This document shows, piece after piece, positions 43,740 through 52,712 of a stretch of DNA of 64,000 bases. Origin of the DNA: Eubacterium callanderi (lineage in GTDB: Bacteria > Bacillota > Clostridia > Eubacteriales > Eubacteriaceae). Where the stretch lies: the NCBI RefSeq assembly GCF_900142645.1, contig NZ_FRBP01000006.1, positions 62,001 through 126,000 on the forward strand. Reading direction: 5' to 3'. The translations under genes were made by a program, and so were the position numbers. Each line of letters begins with the position of its first letter. Positions within the stretch are counted from its first letter, which is position 1. The notes below the pieces were generated by a model that saw only the letters and a list, made by a program, of their open reading frames with translations, was not told the DNA's origin and did not search any database.

Positions 43740-46121
43740 TTGTTTTTCAAAATTTTCAAAAATGACCTGAGAAAAAAGAAAACCACTAATATCGTGCTGT
43801 TAGTTTTTATTGCTCTGGCCTCCATGCTGGCTGCAGGGAGCATGAACCTCATGTTCACAACCACCACAGCACTGGACTATTTCTTTGAGGCGGCCAAAAT
43901 ATCGGATGCTGGCTTCACCATAAGCTATCCAAAAGAAACAGAAGCGGCAATGACCGATAAGATACAGCGATGGGCCGAAGACAGCCCAATCATTACAGAT
44001 TATCAAAATGCCCGGGTGATCAGTTTAAAGCCCGAGGAGCTTATTTTTACCGGCGATGCCTCTGAAAAAGAGGTTTCCTCCTCCACGATGCTTTATCTCC
44101 AGACCATTCCGGAGGACATGAACCTTGTTTTTGACGAGCAGGACGCACGCTTTACGCTCAGCCCTGGCGAGATCGCCATTCCGGTATACCTGAAAAGCCA
44201 GTGTGAACTGGAGCTGGGCGACACCGTAAAGGTAAGGATTGGGAAAACGGAAAAAGATTTCCGTATCACAGCCTTTACAAAGGACGCCGCCTGGGGAGCT
44301 TCTATGGTCGGTGTAAAAAGGCTCATGGTATCCGACAGCGATTTTGAGCTTCTGAGGCAATACACAGAGGACAGCGGCCAAATGCAGGGAAGTTTGCTTT
44401 CTGTACAGACCACCCCGGGGACCAGAGACACCGATCTTTTTACCAGCTACAGCGATGCTGGACTGCCGGATGTGGGCAACCTGACCAAAGAGCTGGTGCG
44501 TGTCGCCTATATGGCTGTGGATGGCGTTGTGGCGGCTTTTCTGTTTCTGGTCTGTATTTTTCTGACAGCCATTAGTTTTCTGATTTTACGTTTCACCATT
44601 GTCTCAGCAGTGGAGGACGATTATCGCGAAATCGGCGTCATGAAGGCCCTTGGCTTTAAAAACCGTCAGATCAGGCGGCTGTACCTTTCTAAATACATTA
44701 TTCTGTCTGCCACGGCGGGGCTGACCGGTTTTCTGCTCAGTATTCCTTTTGCCCGCTATATGTCCAGGAGCATCTCTGAATCTCTGATCATACCTCAAAA
44801 TGGTTCGGGCATAATCATGGCAGCGCTCGGGGCTGCGCTGGTCATCGGCATAACCCTTCTGTTCTGTCTGCTCTGTCTGAGGCGGATTGCCAGAATCTCG
44901 CCCATTGACGCTATCCGTCAGGGCAGCACAGGAGAACGCTTTAAACCTGTTGGGCGGAGTGTCCTGTACCGCAGAAAGAAAATGCCGCCAGTGGTGTTTA
45001 TGGCCGTAAACGACCTTCTGTCTCGTTTCAAGAGCTATACGGTACTGGCCATCACCTTTATGCTCTGCATCGCAGTGATGATTATTCCGCTCAATCTCCG
45101 GCATTTTATTACAGGCACAGAGATGATGACTTACCTCGGTATGAGCGGCGGTGACTTTTATGTGGCCGGCAGCAATACCTATATGGATACAGAGGATATT
45201 GAGTCCATGCGCCAATCCATGGAAACGGAGCTTAGAAAGGATATCCCCGGGCTTGAGCTGCAGAGCGAGTACATCTCTTCAGTTAAAATCAGTACAGACG
45301 ATGAAAAAACAAAGGAAACCGTCAGCGAAACCATGATGGCCTGGCCCCTGGATCAGTATTCCTATACAAAGGGGACAGCGCCGAAACTGGACAATGAGGT
45401 CGCCCTTACCGAAAGTATTGCAGAACGCTACGGTAAAACGGTTGGAAACACCATACGGATCACAACCGATGGACAGGCGGAAAAGGATTTTATCATTACA
45501 GGCCTGTACAACAGCGGCATGAATCTTGGGAATGTGCTGCGTCTGGGGACGGGTAACACCCTCAGACAGGGTTACAATGTGAACTTTGTGGGAAAGCTGC
45601 CCGCAGGAGACCACGAAACCATGGTCAATACCTTAAAGGAAAACCATAAGGAACTGAAGGTTATGACCCCGGCGGACTACTCAGCCCAGTACAGCGGCGG
45701 CTTTGCAGACCAGCTCAATACCATTGTCCTGATCGTTCTGATGATCATCGCCCTCATTGTATTCCTGATCACCGCTCTGTTTATCCGCCTGAGGATTCTG
45801 GAACAGAAGCAGAGCATTGCCATTATGCGCAGCAGCGGCTTTCGCGTCTCGCAGATCAAAGCCGGACTGGCGCTTCAGATATTTCTGGTGCTTACGGCCT
45901 CAGCCATTGTAGGGAGTATTCTTTCCGGCGTCTTTGGGGAACCGATGATGAACGGACTGTTCAGCCTCTTTGGCGTCGGGGGGCATATCAGCTTTAACGG
46001 AAACTTTTTTGAAATCTATATTCTTTGCCCGCTGTCGCTTTTAGTGGTGGTAATGACCGCTGTATTCACCGGCTGCGGCAAAATCAAACAGATCCATATC
46101 TGGGATATTACAGGAGAATAG
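43740..46121 (+). CDS. FtsX-type ABC transporter permease
   Basis: The 793-residue protein starts at a TTG after GAGAGGTG. It has a membrane helix near 15-40, an outer domain to about 255, three helices (VVAAFLFLVCIFLTAISFLI and two more), then a second half with the same plan: a helix near 430, an outer domain and three C-terminal helices. This duplicated eight-helix FtsX/MacB-like plan fits transporters that handle peptides or lipids at the outer face. The ATPase gene starts one base after its stop. The short eight-helix form differs from ten-helix BceB. Peptide export, sensing or immunity are all possible. Confidence 0.87.
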   Translation: MFFKIFKNDLRKKKTTNIVLLVFIALASMLAAGSMNLMFTTTTALDYFFEAAKISDAGFTISYPKETEAAMTDKIQRWAEDSPIITDYQNARVISLKPEELIFTGDASEKEVSSSTMLYLQTIPEDMNLVFDEQDARFTLSPGEIAIPVYLKSQCELELGDTVKVRIGKTEKDFRITAFTKDAAWGASMVGVKRLMVSDSDFELLRQYTEDSGQMQGSLLSVQTTPGTRDTDLFTSYSDAGLPDVGNLTKELVRVAYMAVDGVVAAFLFLVCIFLTAISFLILRFTIVSAVEDDYREIGVMKALGFKNRQIRRLYLSKYIILSATAGLTGFLLSIPFARYMSRSISESLIIPQNGSGIIMAALGAALVIGITLLFCLLCLRRIARISPIDAIRQGSTGERFKPVGRSVLYRRKKMPPVVFMAVNDLLSRFKSYTVLAITFMLCIAVMIIPLNLRHFITGTEMMTYLGMSGGDFYVAGSNTYMDTEDIESMRQSMETELRKDIPGLELQSEYISSVKISTDDEKTKETVSETMMAWPLDQYSYTKGTAPKLDNEVALTESIAERYGKTVGNTIRITTDGQAEKDFIITGLYNSGMNLGNVLRLGTGNTLRQGYNVNFVGKLPAGDHETMVNTLKENHKELKVMTPADYSAQYSGGFADQLNTIVLIVLMIIALIVFLITALFIRLRILEQKQSIAIMRSSGFRVSQIKAGLALQIFLVLTASAIVGSILSGVFGEPMMNGLFSLFGVGGHISFNGNFFEIYILCPLSLLVVVMTAVFTGCGKIKQIHIWDITGE

Positions 46122-46122
46122 C

Positions 46123-46878
46123 ATGAAAACATTACTTAAGGTAAAGGACCTCTGTAAAACTTATATTGTCAATAAGCAGCAGAACAATGTGCTGCGCAAC
46201 GTAAACATGAGCATTGGGGAAGGAGAGTACACCGCGGTGATGGGACCTTCCGGATCAGGGAAATCCACGTTGCTTTACACTGTAAGCGGCATGGACAGGC
46301 TCACAGCCGGAGAAATATTTTTTGACGGCAGAAGCCTGTCCGAAATGAAGGAGGAGGCCATGGCCTCTCTCAGGTTGACGGAGATGGGCTTTATCTTCCA
46401 GCAGATGTACCTTTTGAAAAATCTCTCTATCTATGATAACATCATCTTATCTGCCTATATGGCCAACAAACGCAGCCGGTCCGAGATAAACGCCGATGCC
46501 GACGCACTTATGAACCAGCTCGGTATCATGGAGCTGGCCGACAATGATATTTCTGAAACCTCAGGCGGCCAGCTCCAGCGAGCCTGTATCTGCCGCGCGC
46601 TCATCAACCGTCCAAAGCTTCTCTTTGCCGATGAACCCACAGGGGCGTTGAATTCAAGCGCCGCTCAGGAGGTGATGAATGTGCTGGATCAGGTCAATGC
46701 CCAGGGAACCGCCCTCATGGTGGTCACCCACGATCCAGCTGTGGCTGCCCGGGCCGACCGGGTGCTTTACATAAAGGATGGGAACATCAATGGTGAATAC
46801 AAGCCGGCAAAGACAGCCAACGATTCCAGAGAGCGGGAACGCGGCCTGAACCAGTGGCTTATGGACATGGGGTGGTGA
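46123..46878 (+). CDS. ABC transporter ATP-binding protein (MacB/LolD type)
   Basis: The 251-residue ATPase has Walker A MGPSGSGKSTLL, Q-loop FIFQQMYLL, signature ETSGGQLQR and Walker B LLFADEPTGALNS with the catalytic glutamate. The A-L-N-S ending is usual for ATPases that drive FtsX-type permeases. Its ATG is one base after the permease stop. The C-terminus ends in a charged extension. It energises the permease before it, and lies 25 bases from the response regulator. Confidence 0.92.
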   Translation: MKTLLKVKDLCKTYIVNKQQNNVLRNVNMSIGEGEYTAVMGPSGSGKSTLLYTVSGMDRLTAGEIFFDGRSLSEMKEEAMASLRLTEMGFIFQQMYLLKNLSIYDNIILSAYMANKRSRSEINADADALMNQLGIMELADNDISETSGGQLQRACICRALINRPKLLFADEPTGALNSSAAQEVMNVLDQVNAQGTALMVVTHDPAVAARADRVLYIKDGNINGEYKPAKTANDSRERERGLNQWLMDMGW

Positions 46879-46903
46879 AAATACGAAAAACAAAGGAGGG
46901 CGT

Positions 46904-47587
46904 ATGGCAACGGATATTCTGCTCATTGAGGACGACAGGTCTCTGGGAGCTGTGATAAAAGACTTTTTGGAAAGAGAGGGCTACCTGGTACAGTGGTGCA
47001 CCACCGGGGAGGATGGTTTAACTTTTCTTGAACGCACAGCCGTAAAGCTGGTGCTGCTGGACATTATGCTGCCAGACATTGACGGCTTTACTGTGTGTGC
47101 GAAAATCCGGAGCGCCCAGAGCCTGCCGATAATCATCATCAGCGCCCGCAGCGGTGACGATGACCAGATTACAGGCCTTAACCTGGGCGCGGACGATTAT
47201 ATGGGCAAGCCCTTTTCCATCGGGCTGCTCCTGGCTAAAATAAAATCACAGCTCCGCCGCAGCTATGGGAATCAGGCGGAAAATCCTCTTTTGCGGGATA
47301 AAGACCTGGTGGTTGACACCGCATCCCGCAGCGTATACTTAAATGAAACGCCCATCAATCTGACGGTTAAGGAATATGAGCTTCTGGTACTGCTCTTGGA
47401 AAACGCCGGCAAAACATTGCAGAAGGACTGGCTTTTTGACAGGGTATGGGGTGTGGACTGCTTCAGCGAGCCCTCCACCTTAACCGTCCATATCGGCAAG
47501 CTCCGCGAAAAGATTGAGGCTGATCCCAAAAAGCCCAGGCGTATTAAAACAGTCTGGGGAGTAGGCTACCGATATGAGACGCTATAG
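46904..47587 (+). CDS. OmpR-family response regulator
   Basis: The 227-residue protein has a receiver domain with acidic pocket IEDD at residues 8-11, phospho-acceptor aspartate in VLLDIMLPDIDG, and conserved lysine in GKPFS. A winged-helix output domain (LTVKEYELLVLLLENAGKTL through VWGVGYRYE) follows. It overlaps the kinase gene by 14 bases. OmpR-type regulators bind direct repeats about 11 bases apart, which is the spacing of the TTAC repeats before both flanking RNAs, so these promoters are its best candidate targets. Confidence 0.93.
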   Translation: MATDILLIEDDRSLGAVIKDFLEREGYLVQWCTTGEDGLTFLERTAVKLVLLDIMLPDIDGFTVCAKIRSAQSLPIIIISARSGDDDQITGLNLGADDYMGKPFSIGLLLAKIKSQLRRSYGNQAENPLLRDKDLVVDTASRSVYLNETPINLTVKEYELLVLLLENAGKTLQKDWLFDRVWGVDCFSEPSTLTVHIGKLREKIEADPKKPRRIKTVWGVGYRYETL

Positions 47588-48851
47588 GCTTCTGATCCTC
47601 ACGCTGATTCTGGGCGGTATTGCCGCGGTTTTATTTTTAATCTCACAGACACAGCTTCATTTCGAGCAGAGCAGCCGCGAATATCTTGTTGAAATCAACC
47701 GCCTGACAAACGCTCTTTCCCTGGGCGATGACAGCGCCAGCGCGCTGCTCCCCCAGATGAAGCGGGTAAAAAACTATGACTGGCTGCCCGCTGCGGCTGA
47801 TGCGCAGGAAACATCAGCATTCTTCTCCGGTGCGGGCATGGCTGAGGACTACAAGGTCATGCCCATTTACCGCGACGGCACTTTATCTGGCTATGCCCGG
47901 TTCGCCTACACACCGGAGCAGGACACCCTTTACCTCCTTGTAAAGACTGCCGCCCTCTCTGTGGCGCTGATCACGCTGGCCGCTGTGGGTATACTTATCT
48001 ATGTGGAGCAAAAAATACTAAAGCCCTTTAACCGGGCTTCAAGGCTTCCGGAGGAGCTGGCAAAGGGAAGGCTGAGCGAAGGCCTGGAGGAGGAAAAAAG
48101 CCGGTATTTTGGCCGTTTTATCTGGGGACTTGACATGCTGCGTGAGGCTCTCAGCGATGAAAGGCAGAAGCGTCTGAGCCTTGAGCGTGACCGTAAAACC
48201 CTGGTGGCCTCCCTGTCCCACAATATCCGGACACCACTGGCCGCTATCCGCCTTTATGCAGGCGCCCTTTACACGCATCTGTACCAGACACCCGAAAAAC
48301 AGGAGGCATGCGCTCACTTAATCGAGGACAAGGCTGTGCAGATCGAGGGATTAGTCGATGAGATTATTAAAAGCTCCTCGGAAGCCATCAGTGAAATCCA
48401 GATCAATAACCGGGATTTCTATATTGCCGATTTCATGCGAGAAACCAGGGAAAGCCTGGCCTCCCAGCTGGAGCAGCGTCATATTCTTTTTACGATGAGC
48501 TGTGATGAGAACCGGCTGGTATATGGAGACCCTGACCGTCTGACAGAGGTCATCGGAAACATTGTGGAAAACGCTGTAAAATACGGGGACGGCGGCGCGA
48601 TACAAATCCAGTGCGCACTCGAAGAAGGGCACGAGCTTATCCGTATCCAAAACACCGGAAGGCCTGTAGGGGAAAGCGAGATGGCCAGCCTTTTTAACAG
48701 CTTCTGGAGAGGCGCCAATGCAGAGGGCCAGCCTGGGAATGGGCTGGGCCTTTATATCAGCAGATTGTATCTCAGGCAGATGGAGGGCGAGCTGTCAGCC
48801 GAGCTTCTGGAAAACGGCATGGCCTTTATACTGGTTCTCAGGATTTCGTAG
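47574..48851 (+). CDS. Membrane sensor histidine kinase
   Basis: The 425-residue protein has two membrane helices (LLILTLILGGIAAVLFLIS and LSVALITLAAVGILIYV) around a sensor region of about 100 residues. A dimerisation helix with the phospho-histidine in LSHNIRTPLAAIRLY follows, then an ATPase domain (NIVENAVKYGDGG; GNGLGLYISRLYL). It partners the response regulator and may sense the peptide or the transporter state. No terminator follows; the promoter of ncRNA 2 starts 20 bases after the stop. Confidence 0.92.
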   Translation: MRRYRLLILTLILGGIAAVLFLISQTQLHFEQSSREYLVEINRLTNALSLGDDSASALLPQMKRVKNYDWLPAAADAQETSAFFSGAGMAEDYKVMPIYRDGTLSGYARFAYTPEQDTLYLLVKTAALSVALITLAAVGILIYVEQKILKPFNRASRLPEELAKGRLSEGLEEEKSRYFGRFIWGLDMLREALSDERQKRLSLERDRKTLVASLSHNIRTPLAAIRLYAGALYTHLYQTPEKQEACAHLIEDKAVQIEGLVDEIIKSSSEAISEIQINNRDFYIADFMRETRESLASQLEQRHILFTMSCDENRLVYGDPDRLTEVIGNIVENAVKYGDGGAIQIQCALEEGHELIRIQNTGRPVGESEMASLFNSFWRGANAEGQPGNGLGLYISRLYLRQMEGELSAELLENGMAFILVLRIS

Positions 48852-48872
48852 AAATTAAACATTTCTTAAATT

Positions 48873-48926
48873 TTACAAATTAGTTACAAGAAAAACCTTT
48901 ACATTTCTATGTAATCGTATTATAAT
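48873..48926 (+). promoter_or_regulatory. Promoter of ncRNA 2 with phased TTAC repeats
   Basis: TTTACA (48898-48903), 17 bases, TATAAT (48921-48926). TTAC occurs at 48873, 48884 (11 bases apart) and 48899 (15 bases on, in the -35 box), the same spacing as the last three of ncRNA 1. Confidence 0.65.
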
Positions 48927-48932
48927 ATAGAT

Positions 48933-49510
48933 AAATCAAAGATCAAGATCAACAGAAGTTGAAAATGACAGATTTGGAAGGTCATTGAAAAGTAAATAAA
49001 TCCCAACGACCAAAGATTAAACTATAAAGAGCAACAGTGACTTACTCGGAAACAATAATTTATTATAAAACAGTAAGGCACGTTAATCATATATTTTGAT
49101 CATAATTATTTAACACAAATTATCGTTAATGTTTCGGTTGAGTGAAGAATTGAAACGGATAATCGAAAGTCATTTAGTAGGGAACCTTAAAGAGTGTGAA
49201 GACAAATCTGAAGGACAATGAGTATTACATTTACAGCGTATAGAGTCTTAAATGTGAAAGTTGTTGAGTAAGGCGTCTCACAAAGATAAATAATAAAAGA
49301 TAGACACAGGATACACTGAAAAATACGAGTAGAGGATTACAATTGAATAGGGAATAAGGTTGGGATGGTGTTTACTTAACAACAGAAGAAGATTTTGAAA
49401 TTTGAAAATCAATTGAAGGGAGTGAGTCCGAAAGACATGCTAACCGAGATTGAACGCTAGAGCCGATTTGCCAGAAGTTATAAAAAGCAGATCGGTTCTA
49501 GTTATTTTTT
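48933..49510 (+). ncRNA. Large structured noncoding RNA, copy 2 (about 580 nt)
   Basis: Like copy 1 it has its own promoter and a terminator: arms TAGAGCCGATTTGC (49458-49471) and GCAGATCGGTTCTA (49487-49500), then a T-run to 49510. The start (AAATCAAAGATCAA), an internal GCGTATAGAGTCTTAAA block near 49238 and the 3' block with GGGAGTGAGTCC, AAAGACATGCTAAC and TGAACGCT match copy 1. The rest has diverged and is about 70 bases shorter. Conserved short blocks within diverged sequence point to a folded RNA. No open frame of note is present. Confidence 0.72.
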
Positions 49511-49599
49511 GTGCTTTCTTTTGGACTTAAGCGCTTGTCAAAAAAATTAATTTATGGTAAGGTTATCTCTGGAATTTTTTAAATACAAAGGAGATTATC

Positions 49600-49848
49600 A
49601 TGCGATACGAATATACAACACAGGGCGTCTGCTCACGCTCCATCAGCTTTGATGTGGAGGACGGTATCATCAGGAACCTTGAGTTTTTGGGCGGCTGCAA
49701 TGGCAATGCCAAGGGCATCTCTGCTCTGGTCGAAGGCCAGAGGGTGGAGGATGTCATTTCAAAACTCAGCGGTATCACCTGCGGGTATAAAACCACATCC
49801 TGTCCGGACCAGCTGTCTAAGGCTCTAAAGGCGCTGGAACAGGCATAA
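49600..49848 (+). CDS. TIGR03905 family TSCPD domain protein
   Basis: The 82-residue protein begins MRYEYTTQGVCSRSISFDVE and ends with the family signature TSCPDQLSKALKAL. GGCNGNAKGISALVEG lies between. TSCPD domains occur alone or at the C-terminus of ribonucleotide reductases and bind metal through cysteines. AAAGGAG precedes the ATG. The role of the stand-alone form is unknown. Confidence 0.9.
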   Translation: MRYEYTTQGVCSRSISFDVEDGIIRNLEFLGGCNGNAKGISALVEGQRVEDVISKLSGITCGYKTTSCPDQLSKALKALEQA

Positions 49849-49936
49849 ACATCCGTTAAAAACAAGTAAAACTATTGTATACAATCGTATAATCAGTGCA
49901 CTTTTATTCATTTGAATCCGCCATCTGCTTAAATGC

Positions 49937-49965
49937 TTGAATTATTATGCATAATGCTGTATAAT
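49937..49965 (+). promoter_or_regulatory. Promoter of the amino-acid binding protein gene
   Basis: TTGAAT (49937-49942), 17 bases, TATAAT (49960-49965). Confidence 0.75.
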
Positions 49966-49999
49966 AGGACTTGAGTTTAAAATCATTAGGAGGAGAGAA

Positions 50000-50821
50000 A
50001 TGAAAATGAAGAAAAAACTAGTCGGCGTTTCTGTTGCGCTGATGCTCGTAGCTTCCCTGACACTGGCTGGCTGCGGCGGTAAAACAGCAGAAGATCCGCT
50101 GGCAGACGGTGTACTAAAAATCGGCACCAATGCAACCTATGTTCCCTTTGAATATCGTGATGAAAACAATGAAATGGTTGGTTTTGATATTGATATGGGA
50201 AATGCGATTGCAGAGGAACTTGGTGTTAAAGCGGAATGGGTCGATACCGGCTTCGATGGTATTTTCAATGGCTTAACCTCAAACCAGTATGAAATGATCA
50301 TCGCAGGGACCAGTATCACAGAAGAACGTCAGAAAACTTTCAATATGTCTTCACCTTATACGGCCAATGGTATTGTCATTGTATCCAGAAATGACGGTAC
50401 ACCGGCAAAAACGGCTGATGATTTAAAAGGGAAAAAAGTAGGGGTTCAGATTGAAACCACCTCTGATTATGCCGCTGAAAAAATGATAGAAAACGGCACT
50501 GACATGAACCTCAGCAAATTTGACGCAATGCTGGATGCTTTCACTGCGCTGGAAGGAAAGACCATTGATTATATCTTAACTGATAAACCGGTTGGACAGT
50601 TTTACACCAGCAAAAAACCAGATGTTTACAGCATTACTTCTGAAACGCTGTCCAATGAGCCAATCGGTATTACCATGCGTAAGAATGACACCGAATTCTC
50701 CCAGAAAATCGAAGAAACACTTCAGAAGCTGAGAGATAACGGTAAATTAGCTGAGCTGTCTCAAAAATGGTTTGGTGAAGACATTACCGAAAACATCAAT
50801 ACAGAATTAAAAGATTATTAA
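50000..50821 (+). CDS. Amino-acid ABC transporter substrate-binding lipoprotein
   Basis: The 273-residue lipoprotein has a signal peptide and lipobox (MLVASLTLAGC). Its SBP_bac_3 fold shows KIGTNATYVPFEYRDENNEM, then GFDIDMGNAIAEELGVKAEW, and ENGTDMNLSKFD. It binds a polar amino acid outside the membrane. AGGAGGAG lies before the ATG. The gene stands alone with its own promoter and terminator; the cognate permease and ATPase are not in the window, so it works with components encoded elsewhere. Confidence 0.9.
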   Translation: MKMKKKLVGVSVALMLVASLTLAGCGGKTAEDPLADGVLKIGTNATYVPFEYRDENNEMVGFDIDMGNAIAEELGVKAEWVDTGFDGIFNGLTSNQYEMIIAGTSITEERQKTFNMSSPYTANGIVIVSRNDGTPAKTADDLKGKKVGVQIETTSDYAAEKMIENGTDMNLSKFDAMLDAFTALEGKTIDYILTDKPVGQFYTSKKPDVYSITSETLSNEPIGITMRKNDTEFSQKIEETLQKLRDNGKLAELSQKWFGEDITENINTELKDY

Positions 50822-50846
50822 AAAAGAGCCTTCGGGCTCTTTTTTA
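50821..50846 (+). terminator. Intrinsic terminator
   Basis: AAAAAGAGCC and GGCTCTTTTTT pair around a TTCG tetraloop. Confidence 0.92.
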
Positions 50847-50951
50847 TTTTTCAGACGTATTTCTAAAGAATTCTGAAGAAATCTGAAATTCTAAGCTTTT
50901 TCAAGAGAATTCTGGTAGAATAGAGGCAAATGATAAGGAGGAGTATATGAT

Positions 50952-51584
50952 ATGAAAGCAAAAAGAATTTTAACCCTTGCCCTTGCGGCGCTCATGGTTT
51001 TCTCATTGACAGCCTGTGTAAAAAAGAATAATACGACCCAGCCAGGCGATACAGCCGGTATGGAAGTAACAGCAGACCCATCAACCCCGGAGGGAACTGT
51101 AAAAATCGTATTTGACGCTTTTAAGGACAAAGACGCAAAAACCCTCAATGAAAATGTCGAGATAAGCCTTGGCAGCGAATTCGGCGCGCTGAGCGGCCTG
51201 ACTTCGAATGACAATCAGCTGCTCACTGACGCACAGGATCCTGAATCCCAGGAACTTCTCACAAATCTAACGGAAGACTTTTCCTATAAGATTCTTGACA
51301 GCCAGACAAATGGCGGTGAAGCAACTGTTAAGGTGCAGGTTACCAACCGCGACCTTTCCCAGATTATCAATAAACTGATTGGCGAAGAACCCTCTGAAGA
51401 CCGTTTTTTAAACCTGGTAAAGGAGGCCAAGGGAAAAACAACTACCACTGAGCTGGAGCTTCCAGTCGTGAATAAAAACGGAAAATGGACCGTGAATCTT
51501 GATACGAACGCAGTTTTCGGCAATATCATGAGCGCAGATATCCTCAATGCCATCAAGGACAGCCTGAAAAATCAGCAGAACTAA
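50952..51584 (+). CDS. Lipoprotein of unknown function
   Basis: The 210-residue protein has a lipoprotein signal (LALAALMVFSLTAC) with acylation at Cys22. The mature part begins with a Thr/Pro-rich linker, then STPEGTVKIVFDAFKDKDAK resembles the first helix of DUF4878/NTF2-like lipoproteins. AAGGAGG precedes the ATG. It is a monocistronic gene with a strong terminator that overlaps its stop. No enzyme motif is visible. Confidence 0.75.
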   Translation: MKAKRILTLALAALMVFSLTACVKKNNTTQPGDTAGMEVTADPSTPEGTVKIVFDAFKDKDAKTLNENVEISLGSEFGALSGLTSNDNQLLTDAQDPESQELLTNLTEDFSYKILDSQTNGGEATVKVQVTNRDLSQIINKLIGEEPSEDRFLNLVKEAKGKTTTTELELPVVNKNGKWTVNLDTNAVFGNIMSADILNAIKDSLKNQQN

Positions 51585-51636
51585 AAAAAGCCGGTACCCC
51601 AAAACAACAATGTGTTGATGGGGTACCGGCTTTTTT
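51584..51636. terminator. Strong bidirectional terminator
   Basis: AAAAAAGCCGGTACCCC and GGGGTACCGGCTTTTTT form a perfect 17-bp stem. It separates the lipoprotein gene from the convergent AraC-type gene. Confidence 0.92.
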
Positions 51637-51648
51637 GTACCGGTCTGC

Positions 51649-52614
51649 CTATTGCCGCACTGGCCGGACATACTTACAAAACTGCTCTGGATTAAAATAT
51701 AAATAAATAATCCGGTCCGGGGAAGTGTCAAAGCGGTAGCCAGTATCCGTAAAATCAAAATCCGCCATTGCCTTTTCAATTTTTTCCTCTACCGTACGGT
51801 TTTCCTGCTCATAGTCAAAGGGGCCGTGCTCAAAAACAAGATACTCTGCCTCAGGGACATCCATCATGAGCATTTGCGGCGGAACCTCACCTTGATAATC
51901 AATGGGAAGCCGTACACCATAGCACTCCGTGCGGGGAAACCCCCAATCGCAGAGTCTGCCTTCCGGGTCATTGATGTACGCCATAATCTGGCCGCTGCCG
52001 CTGTTGGTCTCGCTCCCGCCAACATCATCCAATTTCCCCTTGATACTGTCGAGCAGACCGCAGATTGTTTCGCAATCCTGTCCTGGAATTAGGCTCTGCT
52101 TCTGCCAGAAATCCCAATAGCCGTTGCTCTCATAGTTTTTAATGTGCAGAAATTTATGCGCGGGGATCGTTACGAAATAGATTTTAATATCTTCTGTGGA
52201 TTTTATCATGCCAATCTCTCCAAATCCTAAAAAGTAGCGGTCAAAGGGGTTTATTTTTGTACGGAGAATGACGGGCCTGGGATTTTTCCGGTATTCGCTT
52301 GGCGTTACACCGTAGGTTTTCTTAAAAGCCCTGGTAAAAGCCTCATGGGACGAAAAACCATAATCGAAAGCAATATCCAAAAGGCTTTTTTCACTGTCCC
52401 GAACCTCCTTAAGCGCAAAAGCCAGCTTTCTGTGCCTCAGATAATCCCTGAAAGACATACCGGATATTTCTTTGAATTTCCTTGTTGTATAAAACTCAGA
52501 GTAACCCAGATGGCGGGAAAGAACCCGCAGTGTCAGGGCTTCGCCGTTATATTTTTTTATGCATTTGTCAATTTCATCAACAATGGTCTGAATCTGCTTC
52601 CGCCATTCATACAT
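51649..52614 (-). CDS. AraC-family regulator with GyrI-like effector domain
   Basis: The 321-residue protein has two AraC helix-turn-helix motifs in its N-terminal third (LRVLSRHLGYSEFYTTRKFK; LLDIAFDYGFSSHEAFTRAF) and a C-terminal GyrI-like effector-binding domain (KSTEDIKIYFVTIPAHKFLH through the last residues). This SbmC/Rob-like layout senses small hydrophobic molecules. GAGGTGG lies 8 bases before ATG 52614; an in-frame GTG at 52626 has poorer spacing. No obvious target is adjacent. Confidence 0.87.
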   Translation of the reverse strand: MYEWRKQIQTIVDEIDKCIKKYNGEALTLRVLSRHLGYSEFYTTRKFKEISGMSFRDYLRHRKLAFALKEVRDSEKSLLDIAFDYGFSSHEAFTRAFKKTYGVTPSEYRKNPRPVILRTKINPFDRYFLGFGEIGMIKSTEDIKIYFVTIPAHKFLHIKNYESNGYWDFWQKQSLIPGQDCETICGLLDSIKGKLDDVGGSETNSGSGQIMAYINDPEGRLCDWGFPRTECYGVRLPIDYQGEVPPQMLMMDVPEAEYLVFEHGPFDYEQENRTVEEKIEKAMADFDFTDTGYRFDTSPDRIIYLYFNPEQFCKYVRPVRQ

Positions 52615-52712
52615 GTATCTGTCCACCTCGTTTCATCCGCTCTTTCTTTATTATAAAGAAAGCGTACATTTGCCGCTTGATTTTACTTGCGGTCATTTTG
52701 TGATTCTGGTTT

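Noticed and set aside
43740-48851. A classical BceRS-BceAB bacitracin module
   Set aside because: The permease has a duplicated eight-helix plan with two outer domains rather than the ten-helix BceB layout, and the kinase has a sizeable sensor domain.
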